This document shows positions 37,929 through 46,641 of a DNA stretch of 64,000 bases, in pieces (position 1 is the stretch's first letter; every line of letters starts with the position of its first letter). Under the pieces are notes generated by a model. That model had not been told where the DNA came from. It saw only the letters and a program-made list of their open reading frames with translations, and did no database searches. A program made the translations under genes and the position numbers. The stretch covers positions 1 to 64,000 of the forward strand of contig JAPWKG010000015.1 of NCBI GenBank assembly GCA_028283625.1, given 5' to 3'. The stretch is from Acidobacteriaceae bacterium. GTDB taxonomy: Bacteria; Acidobacteriota; Terriglobia; Terriglobales; Acidobacteriaceae.

Positions 37929-39338
37929 TTACGCCTGTTCGCGCTTCAGCCAGTCGTTGCTGGTGAGAACACACAGAATAGCCATCCAGCCGATGAGCAG
38001 GAAGAAATATCCCCACACCAACACGTTGAAGAAGACGAAGAGCAGCAGAGCGACCGTCATGGTGGCAAAGATGCTGGCAAGGCTACGGCTGCGGCGGGTG
38101 CGCCAGCACCAAACGAGCAACAGCAATAACACAATGGCCTGAACGTGTTGCAGATGGGACGCTCCTGCGAACACGGCTGCCAGGGAAGAAAGACTGGCCG
38201 GGCGAGCGTTGACGCCTCCACCGTTCCAATGCCCCAGAATGCCGTAGAGCAGTGCCTTTTTATCCCAAACCCAAAACGGAAGAATGCAGAGCGCGGCTGT
38301 TATGGCTGCGATGGCTCCGTGCACGAGAGCTTGAGGGGCCCCTTCTTCTTCGAAGAGGTACAGGAGCCAGAAGGGAGCCAGAATCCAGCTGAATTGCGAC
38401 ATCGCGGCGCTGACTCCAAGAAGGATAGCTGCAGCAGCCCAGCGTCGGCGTGCGGTCAGCAGTAGTGCCGCGATCAGGCAAAGCCAGTGAGGCGGCGTAT
38501 AGATGTCATGGCGGTATTGAAGGTAGGGCGAGCAGGCAAGCAGGGCAACCATGCCTGCGCTGTAGACCCGGAACCGTGGCTTCGTGGCGAGAACCAAGAA
38601 TGACCCGAGCAGCAGAACGCTTAGTAGATTGAGAAGCCGTGGGTCAAGATGGGCTGCATTGAAGGGAAGGTAGAGCAGCCAGGTAACCGGAAGATACGTC
38701 AGTAGTACAGGACCGCTCAGCAGGCGATAGAGATGATACGGAGCGACGCGGTGCAGCAGGGAAGTGTCGGCGGCGGCAATGAGCGGTTGCATGTCAGAGC
38801 GTCGAGGGTCGAGCGGGTCGCTAAAGACCGTTAGCAGGCCAACGATGGTTACAGGCAAGAGAGCTGCGATGAGAAGCTTTCTCGTGGATGGTTGGTCCGG
38901 CTGCAGCAGGACAAAGAGAGGCACAAGTGCCGCGAGAAGGAAGAGGTACGGAGTTGTGTGGGGATAAAAACGGTAGCCGACAAAGTGGTAATGCTGCGCC
39001 GATTTGTAAAACAGTGCAAGGCTCGCGAGCTGACTAAGAGAGGCCAACGCAAAAAGCACTCTCCATGCGTTCTCCCCAGGTGTGGAGCTCTTTTTGAAAC
39101 GGAAGGGGTGGTGATGGGGGAAGAGCATTGCCACGCAGCCAAGCAGAAAAAGCGCGAGTGCGGAACGCATAAGGACAAGGTTGAGGCTATCTGCATGTCC
39201 GAACCCATCAGCCTGTACGGAGAGAAAGAGGAGAAAGATCGCGCAGGCGTAAAGCCTGCTTGTCTCCACCATCCCAAGCGACGGAGAGGGCGTCGCTGAA
39301 CCGGGGTCGGAGATGGGGGGGATGTAAGAAGACTGCAT
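37929..39338 (-). CDS. Polytopic membrane protein, possible GT-C-type glycosyltransferase
   Basis: 469 residues from ATG at 39338; an ATG at 39272 (MVETSRLYAC), directly before the first helix, is also possible. The frame stays open upstream only as the antisense of the phosphoesterase gene. About 11-12 hydrophobic helices. Between helices are SDPLDPRRSD, HLYRLLSGPVLL and YRHDIYTPPHW. Many helices with short acidic loops resemble membrane mannosyl- or glucosyltransferases, but no family signature is certain. Function unknown. Confidence 0.7.
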   Translation of the reverse strand: MQSSYIPPISDPGSATPSPSLGMVETSRLYACAIFLLFLSVQADGFGHADSLNLVLMRSALALFLLGCVAMLFPHHHPFRFKKSSTPGENAWRVLFALASLSQLASLALFYKSAQHYHFVGYRFYPHTTPYLFLLAALVPLFVLLQPDQPSTRKLLIAALLPVTIVGLLTVFSDPLDPRRSDMQPLIAAADTSLLHRVAPYHLYRLLSGPVLLTYLPVTWLLYLPFNAAHLDPRLLNLLSVLLLGSFLVLATKPRFRVYSAGMVALLACSPYLQYRHDIYTPPHWLCLIAALLLTARRRWAAAAILLGVSAAMSQFSWILAPFWLLYLFEEEGAPQALVHGAIAAITAALCILPFWVWDKKALLYGILGHWNGGGVNARPASLSSLAAVFAGASHLQHVQAIVLLLLLVWCWRTRRSRSLASIFATMTVALLLFVFFNVLVWGYFFLLIGWMAILCVLTSNDWLKREQA

Positions 39339-39429
39339 GAGCCATGGTAGCGTTTGCTGTGGGAGAAGGGGCAGGAAAGAGAGACCCTTGTTCACGACGC
39401 TGTGATGCTGCTTGCCTAGGCTGAAGCAT

Positions 39430-40362
39430 ATGTTGCTTTCGAATCGCAGACAGTTTTTGGCAGGTGCGGGTGTCCTGGGAGTTGCCAGTGTTTTGAGTAA
39501 GGGCGGGGCGTATGCCGCGGCACCCAAGGCACAGGATTTTGACTTCATCTTCTTCACCGATACGCATATCCAGCCGGAACTGGATGCCGCGAACGGTTGC
39601 GCTATGGCCTTTCGCAAGATTCGTACAGAGAAAGCCGACTTTGCCATTCAGGGCGGAGACCACGTCTTCGATTCCCTTGGGGTTCCGAAAGAGCGGGCTC
39701 TCAGCCTCTTCGATCTTTATTACAAGACCGAGCAGGATCTTGGAATGAAGACTTATCACACGATCGGGAACCATGACTGCATCGGGATCTACACCAAGAG
39801 CGGTGTGAGCCCTTCCGATCCTTTGTATGGAAAGCGTTATTACGAAGACCACCTTGGAAAAACCTTTTACAGCTTCGACCATAAAGGTGTGCACTTTATC
39901 GTGCTGGACTCCATTGGCATTACGAGCGATCGCCACTATGAAGGCCGCATCGATGCGCAGCAACTTCAATGGCTGGCTCTGGATCTTGCCGCACTGCACC
40001 CTGCTCATCCGGTGATTGTGGTGTCGCATATTCCGATTGTGAGCGCTATCGATTCTTACGTGCCGCGGCCTGCCGAGCCGGAGACGCACCATGGTGCAAC
40101 GGTGGTGAACTCTTCTGAGGTAATTCAGCTTTTTGAAGGCCGCAATGTGCTCGGCGTACTGCAGGGGCATACCCATATCAATGAGGTCGTAACCTGGCAT
40201 GGAGTGCCGTACATAACCAGCGGTGCTGTAAGTGGAAATTGGTGGCACGGAACACGTCTTGGAGCCGCCGAGGGCTACACCGTCGTTTCAGTGCGTAATG
40301 GAAAGCTGCAAACACGCTACGAAACGTATGGCTTCAAAAGCGTAGAGCCGCAAAATACATAG
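39430..40362 (+). CDS. Tat-exported calcineurin-like phosphoesterase
   Basis: 310 residues from ATG at 39430. The start is a twin-arginine signal (NRRQFLAGAGVLGVASVL, matching RRxFLxG). Metal ligands of metallophosphoesterases follow in order: FFTDTHIQ (about 35-42), GGDHVFD, GNHDC (about 110-114), VVSHIPI and GHTHINE (about 238-244). It should hydrolyse phosphate esters in the periplasm. A Tat machinery is encoded at 23.9-25.3 kb. An unusual feature is Asp-Thr-His in the first motif where Asp-x-His is standard, which is intact. Confidence 0.92.
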   Translation: MLLSNRRQFLAGAGVLGVASVLSKGGAYAAAPKAQDFDFIFFTDTHIQPELDAANGCAMAFRKIRTEKADFAIQGGDHVFDSLGVPKERALSLFDLYYKTEQDLGMKTYHTIGNHDCIGIYTKSGVSPSDPLYGKRYYEDHLGKTFYSFDHKGVHFIVLDSIGITSDRHYEGRIDAQQLQWLALDLAALHPAHPVIVVSHIPIVSAIDSYVPRPAEPETHHGATVVNSSEVIQLFEGRNVLGVLQGHTHINEVVTWHGVPYITSGAVSGNWWHGTRLGAAEGYTVVSVRNGKLQTRYETYGFKSVEPQNT

Positions 40363-40380
40363 CCTCCGCTGCAGCTTGTT

Positions 40381-40421
40381 CACGCAAACGGCCCTCCCGA
40401 TGTGGAAGGGCCGTTTGCGTG
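40381..40421. terminator. Strong hairpin between convergent genes
   Basis: CACGCAAACGGCCCT (40381-40395) and AGGGCCGTTTGCGTG (40407-40421) form a perfect 15-bp stem with an 11-base loop. There is no T-run on either side, so termination is inferred from position between two convergent genes. Confidence 0.65.
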
Positions 40422-40438
40422 GACATGATTTCTCTGAA

Positions 40439-42043
40439 TCAGAACTTCATCGTGTCATGATTGGGATCGTAGGTCAGTTTGATGAGGTTATCCCTGTAGT
40501 CGATTTGGATCTTGAGCCGTTGCAGCGTGGGCAGACCCAGCAGGCCGGAGGTTTCAAAACCGTTGGAGTGGGATAGATGGGTTGTGTCGTAGCAGTAGTA
40601 GGACTGCTGTGGCAGCAGGAGATTTGCGGTCCGTAGAGATGCGTCCTTCGTCTCGTAGACTTTTTGCACTCTTCCTGACAGGCCTACAAACTCCATTGGG
40701 GAACTCGAAAGTTTGCCGAGCTCTTTGCCCATCTGTAGGGAGACGTTGGATTGCTGCGCACCGGTGTCCAGAATCAGGTAATGCACGGGGCCTTTGTTAT
40801 TGAACGCAGAGGGAAGCATGATCTGATGACCGATACGGATGATTGAGTTGAAGTTCTGCATCTCAGGGGCGATATAGGGGTCATGCAGGTTTGAACTTGT
40901 TTCCGCCGCGTCATCATCCAATGTAGGCTTTGCCGGATCCTCAGGCCGCTTGGGAAGCGGGTTGAGCAAGAGCTGCCCTTGTTGGTAATCAAGTGTTACG
41001 AGCCAACGATCGAATACATCCATGCCTATCAAGCCATCGACATCGAGACGGCTTTTTTCAACAACGTCGACCAGGCAGTTAGAGATCTCGACATCTCCGA
41101 TGCGGATCTTGTCAACGTGTGTCAGGTAAGCATTGGCTTTGCCTTCATCACCGACGCCGGTGATACCGTGTTGAAACTCCGGCGTCAGATTCAGAGATCG
41201 CGCGGCGCTGCTTGTCAGGGTGATGCCGGAAGCGCCGGTGTCGATCTGCATACGACGCCGCTTGTTGTTGAAGTACACATCCAGTCCGTAGGCGACCGGA
41301 TGAGAGTTATCGCCATAGATCGGGGCAAGCGGTGTTTTCACCTCATCGGAAACGGAGGTAACGCGGCACTCTCCAGCGTGGTGTGCTTTCATGTGATCCA
41401 GAGAGTTTTGATAAGAAGAACGGTCCCCCTGATTAATGGTGTTCGTTCCCTGCATGTACTGCTCGAGAGCGGCCAAACGCTCCTTGCGGGGAAGCATGAA
41501 GATCCATTCCCGCAGGATCAACTCGTCCTTTGGGCGAACACTGTGCGCTGAATGGATCAGCATTCCGGCCCGATGGTTGTATCCCCAAATCTCATAAACG
41601 GACGCCAGGGCATAGAGGGCGCGTCCTTCGCAGGGAGAGAGGCTGAGCGCTTTGCGGGCGTGGGCTTCTGCTTCATTCGGAGAGCCCGCGCGATACTCCG
41701 CTTCAGAAAGAGCCACTTCCGCCAGGGCTGGTTCAGGCGTAAGTTTTGTCATGGCTTCTGCTTCCTGAAGCGCCTCTTCGGTTTTGTCTTCTCCGATCAG
41801 GGCATTGACAAGACCATAACGGTCCTCCAACGAGCTTTTGTCTGCCTCAAGCGCTTTGCGATAGAACGCGTCCGCGTCGCTATAGCGCTTACTGGAGAGC
41901 ATTTTCTCCCCTTCTGTTGGCTCCTGCTGCACAACCGTACAGTGCTGCTTCGATGAGGCTCCGGGTTGGGACTGAGCATGTAAGGAAGACAGCGGAGCTG
42001 CAAGGGAAGAAAAGATCAGAGCAAGAAGGATGCTGGGTTTCAT
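40439..42043 (-). CDS. Secreted TPR protein with two retropepsin-like aspartic protease domains
   Basis: 534 residues. Signal peptide ILLALIFSSLAAPLSSLHA. Helical TPR-like repeats at about 45-200 (AFYRKALEADKSSLEDRYGLVNAL, EAEAHARKALSLSPCEGRALYALASVY). Two retropepsin-like units follow, each with the catalytic motif: DTGAS (268-272) and DTGAQ (426-430), and flap/hydrophobic partners DGLIGMDVF and SGLLGLPTL. Two domains in one chain could act as an internal dimer, as in pepsins. Target unknown; TPR repeats probably bind a partner protein. Single gene bounded by hairpins. Confidence 0.85.
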   Translation of the reverse strand: MKPSILLALIFSSLAAPLSSLHAQSQPGASSKQHCTVVQQEPTEGEKMLSSKRYSDADAFYRKALEADKSSLEDRYGLVNALIGEDKTEEALQEAEAMTKLTPEPALAEVALSEAEYRAGSPNEAEAHARKALSLSPCEGRALYALASVYEIWGYNHRAGMLIHSAHSVRPKDELILREWIFMLPRKERLAALEQYMQGTNTINQGDRSSYQNSLDHMKAHHAGECRVTSVSDEVKTPLAPIYGDNSHPVAYGLDVYFNNKRRRMQIDTGASGITLTSSAARSLNLTPEFQHGITGVGDEGKANAYLTHVDKIRIGDVEISNCLVDVVEKSRLDVDGLIGMDVFDRWLVTLDYQQGQLLLNPLPKRPEDPAKPTLDDDAAETSSNLHDPYIAPEMQNFNSIIRIGHQIMLPSAFNNKGPVHYLILDTGAQQSNVSLQMGKELGKLSSSPMEFVGLSGRVQKVYETKDASLRTANLLLPQQSYYCYDTTHLSHSNGFETSGLLGLPTLQRLKIQIDYRDNLIKLTYDPNHDTMKF

Positions 42044-42215
42044 GGGGGTCCGTACCGGCCTGCGAGAGGAAGCTTACGCATCGAGGGAAAGCAAGGAACA
42101 CGGGCGGGATGCGGTTCCGCAACGTGACGCTGCAACTTCCCTATCCATAAACGCAGTTGGGACACGAAGCAGAGGAGAAGTTTGGGATGTTGCGGATCAT
42201 ACATCCGCTAAGCGC

Positions 42216-43094
42216 TTACGCTTCAACTTTTTTGGATAAAAAAGGACGGAGGCGCTTACGCATAAGCTGCACGGCCTCCTTGCTCTCATCGATGAGCAAA
42301 AAGGAGCGGTCGTGCCTAACTGCGGCGACGCCGGTCGTACCGCTACCTGCAAAGAAGTCCAGCACGGTGTCTCCGGGGTTGGAGTGAACACGCACGATTC
42401 TTTCCAGAATGCCGAGCGGCTTCTGGGTAGGGTAGCCTGTTTTCTCTTTCCCCGTCGGAGAGACGATGGTGTGCCACCAGACATCGGTTGGCGTTTTTCC
42501 GCGCGCTGCTTTTTCGCGCCCCACGAGAGTGGGTGCCATATAAGGAATGCGGTCGGCCTCTTCGAGGTTGAAGGTGTACTGCTTTGGGTGTTTGGTGTAC
42601 CAGAACAGGGTGTCGTGCTTGGTCGGCCAGCGGCGTTTGGGACGGGCGCCGTAGTCGTATGACCAGATGATTTCGTTTTGAAAGCACGCGCGACCGAAGA
42701 TCTCATCGAGCATGATCTTGCAGTAGTGCGATTCGCGAGGGTCGACATGCAGGAACAGAGAGCCTGTGGCAGCGAGCACGCGGTGAGCTTCTTCCAGCCG
42801 CGGGCGAAGGAAGCCTATGTAGTCGTCAAAGCTGTCGCGGTAAACGGGAAGCGCCGATGCAAGTGTCTCGGTGCGGTAGCGTCGGCCGCCGAAACCGGTC
42901 CTGTCGCCCTGATCGTCATCGCGAACGGACCGCATGCGATGACGCTTTTGCACGAAACCTGTGTTGAACGGGGGATCGATGTAGATCAACTGCACCGAAG
43001 CGTCGTCAAGCTTGCGCAGAGCGGTTAGGTTTTCACGCTGGAGTATCTTGTTCACGGCTGTCGTAGTTTTGAGTGTACCGTTAGCCGCGTGCAC
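42216..43094 (-). CDS. DNA N4/N6 amino-methyltransferase, beta-class, orphan
   Basis: 292 residues from a GTG. Catalytic motif DPPFNTG (40-46) comes before the SAM motif FAGSGTT (about 248-254), the order of the beta class. Between them a target-recognition region contains EIIWSYDYGARPKRRWPTKHDTLFWYTK and TGYPTQKPLGILERIV, typical of adenine or N4-cytosine methylases. No endonuclease gene or specificity subunit is adjacent, so it may be a solitary regulatory methylase of the CcrM/DpnA type. Recognition site is not readable from sequence. Confidence 0.93.
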   Translation of the reverse strand: MHAANGTLKTTTAVNKILQRENLTALRKLDDASVQLIYIDPPFNTGFVQKRHRMRSVRDDDQGDRTGFGGRRYRTETLASALPVYRDSFDDYIGFLRPRLEEAHRVLAATGSLFLHVDPRESHYCKIMLDEIFGRACFQNEIIWSYDYGARPKRRWPTKHDTLFWYTKHPKQYTFNLEEADRIPYMAPTLVGREKAARGKTPTDVWWHTIVSPTGKEKTGYPTQKPLGILERIVRVHSNPGDTVLDFFAGSGTTGVAAVRHDRSFLLIDESKEAVQLMRKRLRPFLSKKVEA

Positions 43095-43265
43095 GGTTAT
43101 CGCATTTGTTGTGCGACAGCCGCGCAGTTGCGCCCGGCCTTTGGCGTGATCCGTTCTCGCACGCTGGTCTACAACCAGCGCGATGCGGAGGTTATGCGCG
43201 CGATCGTGAGCTTTCTTGCGCCGCTTCGGAATCCGCAGGCGCCTGAGGGCGGAAGGGGCCGGTAG
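43089..43265 (+). CDS. Possible small ORF, unknown
   Basis: A 58-codon frame from GTG at 43089 to TAG, overlapping the start of the divergent methyltransferase by 6 bases. The translation is of ordinary composition, with a plausible helix near LVYNQRDAEVMRAIVSFL. The frame is also open upstream, so it could be the tail of a decayed gene. No family is recognised and no ribosome-binding site is evident. It is reported because it is the only candidate in this 239-base gap. Confidence 0.2.
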   Translation: MHGYRICCATAAQLRPAFGVIRSRTLVYNQRDAEVMRAIVSFLAPLRNPQAPEGGRGR

Positions 43266-43333
43266 GAAGGTCTTCAGCCGGGTTCCGGGCGTCGATTGTC
43301 ACAGCATCGAGCAGTATCCTTGAAGTTGTGAAG

Positions 43334-44326
43334 ATGTCTGTACTGGCTTCGGGATCCAAAGGGAACTGCACCGTGATCAGCGGTGCGGGAACCTCGATTC
43401 TGGTCGATTGCGGTATGAGCTGCCGGGAGATTTTGCGCCGGATGGCGATGGTGGGAGAGGATCCCGCAAAGCTGGACGCCATTGTCGTCACGCACGAGCA
43501 CATTGACCACGTTGCCGGGCTGGCGGTCATGGCGCGCCGGCTCAAAATTCCGGTTTTCTTTACAGAAGCGACGCACCGGGCATGGGAGCGGATGACGCGC
43601 CCGCGCCAGACGATGACCTATAAGCAGTGGCTCGAAAAAGTACAGCGGGAGAAGCAGGAGCGGGCCGAGGCTGCGACCAGCGGTAGTGGGCTTGGCGGAG
43701 AAGAGTCTCTGGCGAAGTCTTCTTTCATTGAGGCGGAGCCTTCTGTGATTGATCTTGCGGCCTGTGATCCTGCTACGAATGATTCTGCCGATCAGAATGA
43801 GAAGCGCGATCCGGCGTTTTTGCCCGCCGTCGAGTACTTTCAGGCCGGGAAGCCCTTCCAAATCGGAGGCATCGAGGTGAATCCGTTTACGATTCCTCAC
43901 GATGCAGCTGACCCTTGTGGCTTTGTCTTCCACGCCGGGTCGGAGTCGATTCGCATGGCTGTGGCGACGGACCTGGGGTACATTCCGCCGAATGTGAAGC
44001 TGGCACTTCGTTCGGTGGACGTGTTGCTTCTGGAATCAAACCACGATCTCGAGATGCTGAAGGACGGCCCGTATCCCTGGAGTGTGAAGCAGCGTGTGCT
44101 GAGCCGGGTGGGGCATCTGTCCAACGATGCGGCTGCAGAGTTTCTGCAGCGTGACTATGACGGCGGAGCGCACACGATCGTACTGGGGCATTTGAGCGAG
44201 TCAAACAATCTTCCCGAGCTGGCTAAAATGTCGGCGGAACGGGCTCTTGGAGATCGACTCCGGCTTCTGGGAAATCGCGTTCTACTGGCCCAACAGGAAG
44301 CGCCGATCGAACCGATCTGTCTCTAG
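43334..44326 (+). CDS. MBL-fold metal hydrolase (YycJ/WalJ-like) with central insertion
   Basis: 330 residues from ATG at 43334, with GAAG seven bases before; a GTG at 43328 is too near that site. Begins MSVLASGSKGNCTVI, has the metal motif VTHEHIDHVAGL (about 54-65), later the Asp/His ligands (VATDLGY, LLESNHD, LGHLSESNN). Typical members are about 265 residues and process DNA ends or act in cell-wall signalling. The extra length is a charged, low-complexity insert at about 98-160 (KQWLEKVQREKQERAEAATSGS and following) between the active-site halves. Confidence 0.88.
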   Translation: MSVLASGSKGNCTVISGAGTSILVDCGMSCREILRRMAMVGEDPAKLDAIVVTHEHIDHVAGLAVMARRLKIPVFFTEATHRAWERMTRPRQTMTYKQWLEKVQREKQERAEAATSGSGLGGEESLAKSSFIEAEPSVIDLAACDPATNDSADQNEKRDPAFLPAVEYFQAGKPFQIGGIEVNPFTIPHDAADPCGFVFHAGSESIRMAVATDLGYIPPNVKLALRSVDVLLLESNHDLEMLKDGPYPWSVKQRVLSRVGHLSNDAAAEFLQRDYDGGAHTIVLGHLSESNNLPELAKMSAERALGDRLRLLGNRVLLAQQEAPIEPICL

Positions 44327-44392
44327 CGATGGAATTTAGGCGAATATCAGACGCTACCTGCTGAATGATTGTTGCTCAGCGTTAGTAAGAAT

Positions 44393-44404
44393 CTAGTAAA
44401 CTAG
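44393..44404. repeat. 12-bp palindrome before membrane anti-sigma-like gene
   Basis: CTAGT-AA-ACTAG is a perfect dyad 14 bases before the ATG at 44419. It could be an operator or chance. Confidence 0.3.
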
Positions 44405-44418
44405 TGCATGTACAACCG

Positions 44419-44928
44419 ATGAATAACACCACTTCAAATTCGCGTCGATTTCATGCGTGCACGGATCCGGTTGTGGGTGGGATCCTGGCTGGTTGGCGTT
44501 ACGACATCTCCCAGATCCCTCCGGATCTTCGGGTTGATTACGAGACGCATCTGTCGCAGTGCACGTTCTGCCGGCGTAAGCAGCATTTGCACCGTTCTGT
44601 CGACGTGCTGCTGCTCTCGGCCACCTCACTTTCTTTTGTGGCGTTTCTGCTGGCCGCGCTGGTCATTCGGCGCATTGAAGCCATCAGCCATGTAACGGCT
44701 CTTCATGTGAAACTGCATCCGGCGGAGACCGCAGGTTTGCTGGCTGCGCGCACGCCCGCTACGGTTACGATCGGTCTTGAAGCGGTTGCGATCGCTGGCG
44801 TTGTCCTTTCCTTGCTTCTCTGGGGAGTGATTGCGATGGTGACGCCGGTGGGCAGCATGGTAAGTACAGCGCTGCGGAGTCGCTCTCGCACCGAGGCCAA
44901 CGACCAGCTTGGCAAGCAGGCAGCCTAG
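44419..44928 (+). CDS. Small membrane protein with zinc-finger-like head
   Basis: 169 residues from ATG at 44419; a GTG 15 bases upstream is an alternative and neither has a strong ribosome-binding site. The N-terminal part has a His/Cys cluster HLSQCTFCRRKQHLH (about 43-57), similar to zf-HC2 zinc fingers of anti-sigma factors, followed by two membrane helices (VDVLLLSATSLSFVAFLLAALVI; TIGLEAVAIAGVVLSLLLWGVIAMV). No sigma factor gene is adjacent, so an anti-sigma role is only a suggestion. Confidence 0.65.
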   Translation: MNNTTSNSRRFHACTDPVVGGILAGWRYDISQIPPDLRVDYETHLSQCTFCRRKQHLHRSVDVLLLSATSLSFVAFLLAALVIRRIEAISHVTALHVKLHPAETAGLLAARTPATVTIGLEAVAIAGVVLSLLLWGVIAMVTPVGSMVSTALRSRSRTEANDQLGKQAA

Positions 44929-44948
44929 CCTCACTTCTTTATGCTTTT

Positions 44949-44980
44949 CAAAACCGCGGCTTCGGCTGCGGTTTTGTTTT
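44949..44980 (+). terminator. Terminator after membrane zinc-finger gene
   Basis: CAAAACCGC (44949-44957) and GCGGTTTTG (44968-44976) with an inner GC-ttcg-GC, then TTTT. It lies 20 bases past the stop. Confidence 0.9.
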
Positions 44981-45011
44981 GCTCTACACTTTGTAGTGAG
45001 GCCCCCTTGTC

Positions 45012-45941
45012 GTGAGTCACACCAGTCATTCGGACGGCAAACTGCAGCTGGAAAAAGCAGTCTTTGAGCATGAAGCAGCCGCCATGGCAGAAGAGCAGGC
45101 CGTCGCCCAGGCGCACCCGGTGAAAGAGAACAGCGACTCCTGGTGGTCGTATCCAGCGACGTACGGCCTGGTGCTGGTGAATGTGCTGGTCTTTGCGGTC
45201 ATGTTTCGCTTTGGGCCCATGGCGGATGCCTTGCGGCAGCATGCCTGGGGTGAGGTGTTGACCGCGCAATTCGATGGCGACACCTTGGTTCGCTTCGGAG
45301 GCTGCGACTCAATCCGCGTACTGCAAGGGGAGTGGTGGCGCCTGCTGACAGCCTGTTTCGTGCACGGTACGGTGCTGCACGTCGTCCTGAATATGTGGTG
45401 TCTCTGGAACCTTGGGCTCTTTGGAGAGAGGCTGCTGGGACGATATGGCCTGGTCGCGGTCTATATGTTGACCGGCGTCGCGGGCAATCTGCTTTCGCTC
45501 GCCTGCTCGCTCTTTATCCGGACGAACCTGCTTGTCGTGGGAGCTTCAGGGGCGATCTTTGGAATTACCGGCGTGCTGATTGTTCTGCTTTCCAACCGTG
45601 GCCTCGTGCGCAACGGCCTGCAGTGGAAGGACATCCGCGGGCTGCGCTCTCAGGTCGTGCTGTTTGCGGTAGCGAATCTGGTGCTTGGAGCCGCGCCGAA
45701 CATGATACCGATGTTCTCAGACAGCACACTGCGGGTTCTTCACGTGAATCCGGCGGTTGTGCCCCACATCGACAACACGGCGCATCTGGGAGGGTTTTTC
45801 TCCGGCTTGCTGTTAGCCTGGCCGCTGTTCTCCCGCATGACGGTAGGCAAGGCTCAGTATCGTACCCGTCAGCGTGTTGTCTTTACCTGTGCCGCGCTCT
45901 TGCTGGCGATGGTGAGCTATGCGGTGGCTCGTTTTGCCTGA
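45012..45941 (+). CDS. Rhomboid intramembrane serine protease
   Basis: 309 residues from GTG. Cytoplasmic lead of about 45 residues, then about 7 helices. Catalytic Ser in GASGAIFG (Ser 179) and His in DNTAHLGGFFSG (about 257). The HVVLNMWCLWNLG segment (about 123-135) carries the conserved His/Asn. Cleaves membrane proteins within the bilayer; substrate not known. Followed by a strong terminator. Confidence 0.94.
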   Translation: MSHTSHSDGKLQLEKAVFEHEAAAMAEEQAVAQAHPVKENSDSWWSYPATYGLVLVNVLVFAVMFRFGPMADALRQHAWGEVLTAQFDGDTLVRFGGCDSIRVLQGEWWRLLTACFVHGTVLHVVLNMWCLWNLGLFGERLLGRYGLVAVYMLTGVAGNLLSLACSLFIRTNLLVVGASGAIFGITGVLIVLLSNRGLVRNGLQWKDIRGLRSQVVLFAVANLVLGAAPNMIPMFSDSTLRVLHVNPAVVPHIDNTAHLGGFFSGLLLAWPLFSRMTVGKAQYRTRQRVVFTCAALLLAMVSYAVARFA

Positions 45942-45969
45942 ATCGGTGCTTGAAAGCCGGCAGAAAAGG

Positions 45970-45996
45970 AAAACCCGCCATCGTTGGCGGGTTTTT
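45970..45996 (+). terminator. Terminator after rhomboid gene
   Basis: AAAACCCGCC-ATCGTT-GGCGGGTTTT, perfect 10-bp stem ending in a T5 run, about 30 bases after the stop; it can also serve the convergent XRE gene. Confidence 0.9.
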
Positions 45997-46019
45997 GTTT
46001 GAAGCAGAAGCGTTTTGAT

Positions 46020-46442
46020 TTAGACCACAGAGGTGGATGCGGTCGCTGCAAACTTGCGAACCATCGCGAGCAGGAGGCGGCGGTCGCTTTCTGTCAGGTT
46101 CGCAGAGTAGCGCTGAACCTGCGTGAGAAAGCGAATCTCGTCGGCAGAGAGGGAAACACCGGGGACATCCTTAATCGGGTCTTCGGCGAAAAAGTGGCTG
46201 AGAGGAAGATCGAGCGCAGAGGCGATCTTTTGCAGGGTCTCAAGCGACGGCACAGTATGACCGTTTTCGACGCGAGAGAGATAGCAGCGGAGCAGGCCGG
46301 TGCGCTTTTCAATATCACCCTGCGACATGCCCTTCTGGAGCCGGAAGCCGCGGATGGTGGTCCCAATGTTGATTGGTGCTGGTGCGGCGGACTCAACCGA
46401 GGCTGCAGGCTCAACCGGCAGTGCTGTGTGCATATGTGCCAT
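46020..46442 (-). CDS. XRE-family helix-turn-helix regulator
   Basis: 140 residues from ATG at 46442; an ATG at 46433 is close and equally possible, while codons further upstream would add a Cys-rich non-family leader. The HTH spans about 27-80 (IGTTIRGFRLQKGMSQGDIEKRTGLLRCYLSRVENGHTVPSLETLQKIASALDLPLSHFF). The C-terminal part is acidic then helical. Such proteins bind DNA as dimers to control stress or plasmid genes. It is on the same strand as the nad genes, 200 bases after nadC, but a link to NAD control is not shown. Confidence 0.88.
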   Translation of the reverse strand: MAHMHTALPVEPAASVESAAPAPINIGTTIRGFRLQKGMSQGDIEKRTGLLRCYLSRVENGHTVPSLETLQKIASALDLPLSHFFAEDPIKDVPGVSLSADEIRFLTQVQRYSANLTESDRRLLLAMVRKFAATASTSVV

Positions 46443-46641
46443 TAGCCACAAAGTAACGAGGCAGCTCACCCCGGCGCAACAAAAATGTTCTCCAAACGTC
46501 GTTCGTTTCGTACCTTCGGAGATTCGTGTCGAGCCGAACACCGGGTATCTACCCAACAACTCCCCAAAAGAATAGGCGAAAAGCGGAAACGCAATTCGCC
46601 CGGAAGGACGCGGTGTTTCGTGTTTTTTCGGATGCTCCGGC

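Noticed and set aside
39339..39647. Upstream extension of the membrane-protein frame
   Set aside because: It is the antisense of the phosphoesterase gene; the membrane protein reads sensibly only from about 39338.
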